Positions 60,788 through 64,000 of a stretch of 64,000 bases of DNA are shown in pieces. The number at the start of each line of letters is the position of its first letter. Position 1 is the stretch's first letter. Source of the stretch: Pirellula staleyi DSM 6068 (GTDB taxonomy: Bacteria > Planctomycetota > Planctomycetia > Pirellulales > Pirellulaceae). The stretch spans positions 6,076,001 through 6,140,000 of the forward strand of contig NC_013720.1 of NCBI RefSeq assembly GCF_000025185.1, given 5' to 3'. The notes under the pieces were generated by a model, which made no database searches, had not been told where the DNA came from, and was given only the letters and a program-made list of their open reading frames with translations. The position numbers were made by a program, and so were the translations under genes.

Positions 60788-61915
60788 ATGCGAAACGGAT
60801 TTTCACTACTGATGCTCCTCGCCTGCGCGACACTGGTCGCCGCTGGGAGTGGCTGTAGTGCGTTTCCCGATCGCGTCGTTCAGCCGCAGTATCACAATCC
60901 GTTTCCGCAGCTCTACAAAATCGCAATCTTGCCGTTCTACAACCAGTCGGACGAACCGACGGTGGATGGCGACGAGATTGCCATGGCCTACTACAACGAA
61001 TTGCAAGCAATTCCCGGCTTTGAAGTGATGCCGGTCGGTGTGGCCAAGCAATTGCTGCGGGCCAGTGGCATCGAGCCTCGCACGGGGAGCGATTTCCAGG
61101 AGCTAGCAGCTCGCATGGGGGTCGATGCGGTGCTGATTGGCAGCATCACGGAGTATTCCCCCTACTATCCGCCGCGAATGGGTCTGGCGGTCGACTGGTA
61201 TGCCGCCAATCCAGGGTTTCACCCGATTCCGCCTGGCTATGGCCTACCGTTTGGCACCGCCGACGAAGAGTTCATTCCCACGCCGCTGGTGCGCGAAGCC
61301 GAGTTCGCGCTCGCTCGCGAGCAGCTGAAAACGCAAACACCGGTGCCACCGGCAGTGCCGCAGTCGAGCCGCTCGCGCACTCCTACGCACGAAGCATCGC
61401 ACACAGCTGGCAACAAGCTGCGTAGCGACAAGAATCCAGCACCCTCCAGCACCGATGCCGTGGGAACGGGTGTTGCGGAGGCATCAACCGGTTCTCTGCG
61501 AGAGCGCTCGCACGGTCGACTGGCTGATGGTGGTCAGCCAGCAACAGCAGCGATGTCGCCAGCAGCTCCACTGGGTCCTCCGAGCGACTTGCCGAGCGAC
61601 TGGCCCGACCCGCGCGGTTTCATTCCGCTAGCTCCTTCTCCGGAGCGTCCCCCATGGCGCCCTCAGAGCGACCCGATTGTTTCGCACACTCGGATTTATC
61701 GTGGTCAGGACGCAGAGTTTACCGAACGCTTGGCAAACTATTTCTATTTTCGGGATGACGCCCGATTCGGCGGTTGGGAAGGATATCTGCAACGTCCCGA
61801 AGATTTCGTCCGTTTTTGCTGCCATTTGCATGTGACTGAAACGCTCGCAGCGAGAGGTGGGGCAATGCCGGGGCGAGTGGTGTGGCGCTGGCCAATTAGC
61901 CGATATGACCGGTGA
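60788..61915 (+). CDS. LpoB/GNA1162-like lipoprotein with Pro/Ser-rich insertion
   Basis: A 375-residue lipoprotein (lipobox AAGSGC, about residues 18-23). Residues about 25-125 match the CsgG/TolB_N/LpoB-like fold: LYKIAILPFYNQSDEPTVDG, EIAMAYYNELQAIPGFEVMP, LAARMGVDAVLIGSITEYSP. The next 110 residues are Pro/Ser/Thr-rich and probably disordered, and a C-terminal domain (VSHTRIYRGQDAEFTERLAN, FGGWEGYLQRPEDFVRFCC) ends it. LpoB-like lipoproteins in other phyla activate penicillin-binding proteins; planctomycetes have atypical peptidoglycan, so the role here is open. Confidence 0.7.
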   Translation: MRNGFSLLMLLACATLVAAGSGCSAFPDRVVQPQYHNPFPQLYKIAILPFYNQSDEPTVDGDEIAMAYYNELQAIPGFEVMPVGVAKQLLRASGIEPRTGSDFQELAARMGVDAVLIGSITEYSPYYPPRMGLAVDWYAANPGFHPIPPGYGLPFGTADEEFIPTPLVREAEFALAREQLKTQTPVPPAVPQSSRSRTPTHEASHTAGNKLRSDKNPAPSSTDAVGTGVAEASTGSLRERSHGRLADGGQPATAAMSPAAPLGPPSDLPSDWPDPRGFIPLAPSPERPPWRPQSDPIVSHTRIYRGQDAEFTERLANYFYFRDDARFGGWEGYLQRPEDFVRFCCHLHVTETLAARGGAMPGRVVWRWPISRYDR

Positions 61916-62072
61916 CGCACAAACGGCACGTAAGTCACCCGCAGCGTAACTACCCAACTACTATCGCTGCCAGCTACTAGCACGCGTGGAAAACCAGATC
62001 CTCGCCGCTGATAGCAAGTGATCTGCCAGCCGGTTTTTGGCAGCGGATGCAAGCAACGTCTTTCGACAGCTG

Positions 62073-62456
62073 ATGAAGGATCGCCCTGTGACGCAAGACA
62101 TCAACGTACTGGCTTTGGTCAAAGGCGAAGAGCGTTATATCTTCCTGTTCGACGACGCTCATCGCTCGGAAGCCTTGCGTACCCTCGGTCGATTTGCCTC
62201 GAATCCTCAGCTCAGTTTCTCGTGGTACGACGCCGCTGTCCTCTCACAGCGCATTCGCCAAGTGACGGAAGAAGCCGAAGAGGCTCGCGCCGCTGCTGAG
62301 GCTGAAACTGTCGCCGCTGATCCCGTGACCGGTGAACACGACGAACAGATTCGGATCGACATCCAGCCGATGCCCAAGATTGTGCCTCAGCCTCACATGA
62401 ACAAGCCTCGCTTCAAACTTCCTTTGCCAAGCGATAACTGGCAAGCGGAAGAGTAA
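62073..62456 (+). CDS. Hypothetical protein
   Basis: A 127-residue protein (ATG at 62073; a TTG at 62037 is also in frame). It reads MKDRPVTQDINVLALVKGEE and RYIFLFDDAHRSEALRTLGR, then a Ser/Ala/Glu-rich helical segment (VTEEAEEARAAAEAETVAAD) and a Pro-rich C-terminus ending KPRFKLPLPSDNWQAEE. No domain is recognised. It is 75 bases upstream of the xerC-like gene on the same strand, possibly co-transcribed. Confidence 0.6.
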   Translation: MKDRPVTQDINVLALVKGEERYIFLFDDAHRSEALRTLGRFASNPQLSFSWYDAAVLSQRIRQVTEEAEEARAAAEAETVAADPVTGEHDEQIRIDIQPMPKIVPQPHMNKPRFKLPLPSDNWQAEE

Positions 62457-62531
62457 AGTAGCTCAAGCCACCCTGAAGCGGGCCCATTCCTTTGCTCGCT
62501 GGCACGGGCATTCTCCTGGGAGCCGATTGCG

Positions 62532-63503
62532 ATGCATGCCGCCATCGGACAGTTCCTGCGATATTTAGTGGTCGAACGTGGCGCGGCTGAACTCACCAGC
62601 AAAAGCTATCGCGAAGATCTGACATCGCTGGCCGATTATCTGACGCAAGCCTATGGCCGAGAGCCCAAGCCGAGCGAGATCACGCCGCTCGATCTGCGCG
62701 GCTACGTGAGTGCGCTGCACGAAGCGGGTTACGCCAAAACGTCGATTGCGCGGAGGCTCGCTTCGCTCCGCACGTTCTATAAGTTTGCGCAGCGCGAAGG
62801 GATGGCTGATTCCAATCCGGCCAAGCCACTTCGCAATCCGCGAAAAGATCGCAAGCTGCCGCACTTCCTGGCGGGGGATGAACTGGGCAAGTTGCTCGAA
62901 GCTCCGCCAGCCGACGATCCCGCAGGACTTCGCGATCGGGCGATGCTCGAAACGCTCTACTCCGCCGGTCTTCGCGTCAGCGAACTAGTCGGTATGAACG
63001 ACGAAGATCTCGACCTCGACGAAGGGGTTGTACGCATCCGTGGCAAAGGTTCAAAAGAACGGCTCGCGCCGCTTGGCTCGTTCGCGTTGCGGGCCATCAA
63101 GAAGTGGTTGGCGCATCGCAAATTGGCCTCGATTTCGGTCAGCAGCACGCGCAAATCGGCGAGCAAAGCGGGCCATGGTACACCCGTGTTTACCAACAAG
63201 TTCGGGAAGCGGCTGACGACCCGCAGCGTGGCCCGCATGCTGGAAAAATACTTGAAGCTCACCGGGCTCGACCTGCGCACCACACCCCACACATTGCGTC
63301 ACACCTTTGCCACGCATCTGCTCGACCGTGGTGCCGACATTCGTAGCGTGCAAGAACTCCTGGGCCACAAGAGCCTCGTCACGACCCAGATCTACACTCA
63401 CGTCAGCACCGCTGCTCTCAAAGCGGTTTACGAGCGCGCTCATCCCCGCGCTCGCAACAAATCCGGCCGCCCCCCAAGCTCCAGCAGCAAAGAAGCGGGC
63501 TAA
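62532..63503 (+). CDS. xerC: Tyrosine recombinase XerC/XerD
   Basis: A 323-residue site-specific recombinase. N-terminal SAM-like domain: AIGQFLRYLVVERGAAELTS, QREGMADSNPAKPL; catalytic residues: TLYSAGLRVSEL (Arg), GKGSKERLAPL (Lys), TPHTLRHTFATHLLDRGADI (HxxR), LGHKSLVTTQIYTHVST (His and Tyr). Resolves chromosome dimers at dif; XerC and XerD cannot be told apart here by sequence alone. The basic C-terminus (HPRARNKSGRPPSSSSKEAG) is an extension beyond the usual end. Confidence 0.95.
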   Translation: MHAAIGQFLRYLVVERGAAELTSKSYREDLTSLADYLTQAYGREPKPSEITPLDLRGYVSALHEAGYAKTSIARRLASLRTFYKFAQREGMADSNPAKPLRNPRKDRKLPHFLAGDELGKLLEAPPADDPAGLRDRAMLETLYSAGLRVSELVGMNDEDLDLDEGVVRIRGKGSKERLAPLGSFALRAIKKWLAHRKLASISVSSTRKSASKAGHGTPVFTNKFGKRLTTRSVARMLEKYLKLTGLDLRTTPHTLRHTFATHLLDRGADIRSVQELLGHKSLVTTQIYTHVSTAALKAVYERAHPRARNKSGRPPSSSSKEAG

Positions 63504-63548
63504 GCCTCTCGCTCGATCAGCGACGGAGACGATCATTTAGTGATGAGA

Positions 63549-63566
63549 GGCAGGCGGGAGCCTGCC
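63549..63566. repeat. Hairpin GGCAGGC-GGGA-GCCTGCC
   Basis: Perfect 7-bp inverted repeat with a 4-base loop, between xerC (+) and the coiled-coil gene (-). Together with the hairpin at 63597-63613 it forms two consecutive hairpins between convergent genes. Confidence 0.5.
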
Positions 63567-63596
63567 CTGCAGAAACTGCCCTATCAAGAAGAGTGT

Positions 63597-63613
63597 GGCC
63601 GGTGGAACCGGCC
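63597..63613. repeat. Dispersed palindrome GGCCGGTGGAACCGGCC, copy 2
   Basis: Identical to the 17-mer at 35848-35864, with similar flanks (CTACTT after it). Located between convergent genes; functions possibly as terminator, but the exact recurrence marks it as an interspersed element. Confidence 0.55.
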
Positions 63614-63641
63614 CTACTTCGGTGTGTGATCGCCGAGCGAT

Positions 63642-64000
63642 TTAGCGGGAAGCGGTGGCTTCTTTGGTGCGGCGATCGACCTCTTGCTGCAGCGAGTTGT
63701 TGATCTCGACGAGTTGGCGATTCAGCTCTTTGTTCGAAAGATAAAGTCGGCTGAGATCAGCACGCGTCTTGTTCAGCTGCGTGGTGAGCGAAACCTGATA
63801 CTTGCCCAGTTCATCGCGTTCGTAAGCCACTTTCGCGAGATCGGCAGTGAGCTTGGTCTTCACTGAATCGAGCTGGGCAATCTGCTCGTCAGCTTTGGCG
63901 GTGGCAGCGGCGATGGTGTCGATATCGCGCTGCATGTTGGCAATCGTGTCGGCCAACATTTTTGCCTTACGAGCTGCCAATTCAAAGCCACCTTCGTAGT
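63642..64000 (-). CDS. Coiled-coil protein, C-terminal part
   Basis: The frame is open to the right edge of the window, reading ...YEGGFELAARKAKMLADTIANM in the sense direction; the N-terminus is outside. The visible 119 residues are almost entirely heptad-type coiled coil: AKADEQIAQLDSVKTKLTAD, LGKYQVSLTTQLNKTRADLS RLYLSNKELNRQLVEINNSL QQEVDRRTKEATASR. A long coiled coil of this kind could be a structural or cell-division-associated protein; no family is recognised. Confidence 0.7.
   Translation of the reverse strand, partial: YEGGFELAARKAKMLADTIANMQRDIDTIAAATAKADEQIAQLDSVKTKLTADLAKVAYERDELGKYQVSLTTQLNKTRADLSRLYLSNKELNRQLVEINNSLQQEVDRRTKEATASR

Overview
The window reads as a chromosomal segment of a planctomycete of the Pirellula/Blastopirellula/Rhodopirellula group. 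This rests on three DUF1559 (SBP_bac_10) proteins with pilin-like N-termini, two paired carboxypeptidase-regulatory-like lipoproteins, a surface protein with an ESLEKRELMAG-type N-terminal motif, a BBP7-like outer membrane protein with a Gly/Asp/Ala tract, a gamma-carboxylase (HTTM) membrane protein, a KH-free housekeeping gene set scattered rather than clustered, moderate-high GC content and frequent absence of Shine-Dalgarno sequences. The exact species cannot be proven from the sequence alone. No phage, insertion sequence, CRISPR array, rRNA or tRNA gene was recognised.

Layout. 1-1.0 kb: end of a DUF1559 protein and a small lipoprotein. 1.1-7.4 kb (minus strand): glycine cleavage operon gcvT-gcvH-gcvPA-gcvPB followed by a LipM/LplA-type lipoyl-attachment enzyme and a methyltransferase. 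7.8-12.4 kb (plus): a Zn/Mn-type ABC uptake operon in which both permeases carry C-terminal DtxR-like (winged-helix plus metal-sensor) extensions. 12.4-14.8 kb: an XylR/LacI-type regulator divergent from a DUF1559 gene, with repeated palindromic sites between them. 14.9-23.3 kb (minus): Cys-rich secreted protein, DnaJ-C28-like protein, RNase R, glycosyltransferase plus LpxH-like phosphoesterase, small secreted protein and a YhaM-like exonuclease. 23.4-26.8 kb (plus): ilvH, ilvC, a small conserved protein, a radical SAM protein and a small membrane protein.

26.8-33.5 kb: thioredoxin-like ferredoxin, stand-alone Eco57I-type DNA methyltransferase, hypothetical protein, protoporphyrinogen oxidase, PaiB-like flavoprotein, TrmH-type methyltransferase, UDP-glucuronate decarboxylase. 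33.6-36.4 kb: amidohydrolase (possibly aminofutalosine deaminase), hisG, hisE. 36.7-40.7 kb: gamma-carboxylase-like membrane protein with MORN-type repeats and a BBP7-like outer membrane protein. 40.8-44.9 kb: miaA, aspS behind a strongly structured leader, and a small basic protein. 45-50.1 kb: BFD-like ferredoxin, hypothetical, PepT-like peptidase, rlmN, DUF1254 protein. 50.4-57.7 kb: gapA, radical SAM/SPASM protein, repetitive surface protein, lepA, ROK glucokinase. 57.9-64 kb: BshB1-like deacetylase, lipoprotein plus DUF1559 pair, LpoB-like lipoprotein, small hypothetical, XerC/D recombinase and a partial coiled-coil protein.

How the parts work together. The glycine cleavage proteins need lipoylated GcvH, which the adjacent ligase/octanoyltransferase gene can supply. 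The metal operon encodes a complete importer with possible built-in metal sensing. Most other genes are single or paired housekeeping functions (branched-chain amino acid and histidine synthesis, tRNA modification and charging, RNA decay, cell envelope sugars). The most unusual items are the permease-DtxR fusions, the multi-palindrome leader of aspS, the repeated operator-like sites around the XylR-like regulator, a perfect palindrome plus mini-ORF ahead of ilvC, and the carboxylase-MORN fusion.
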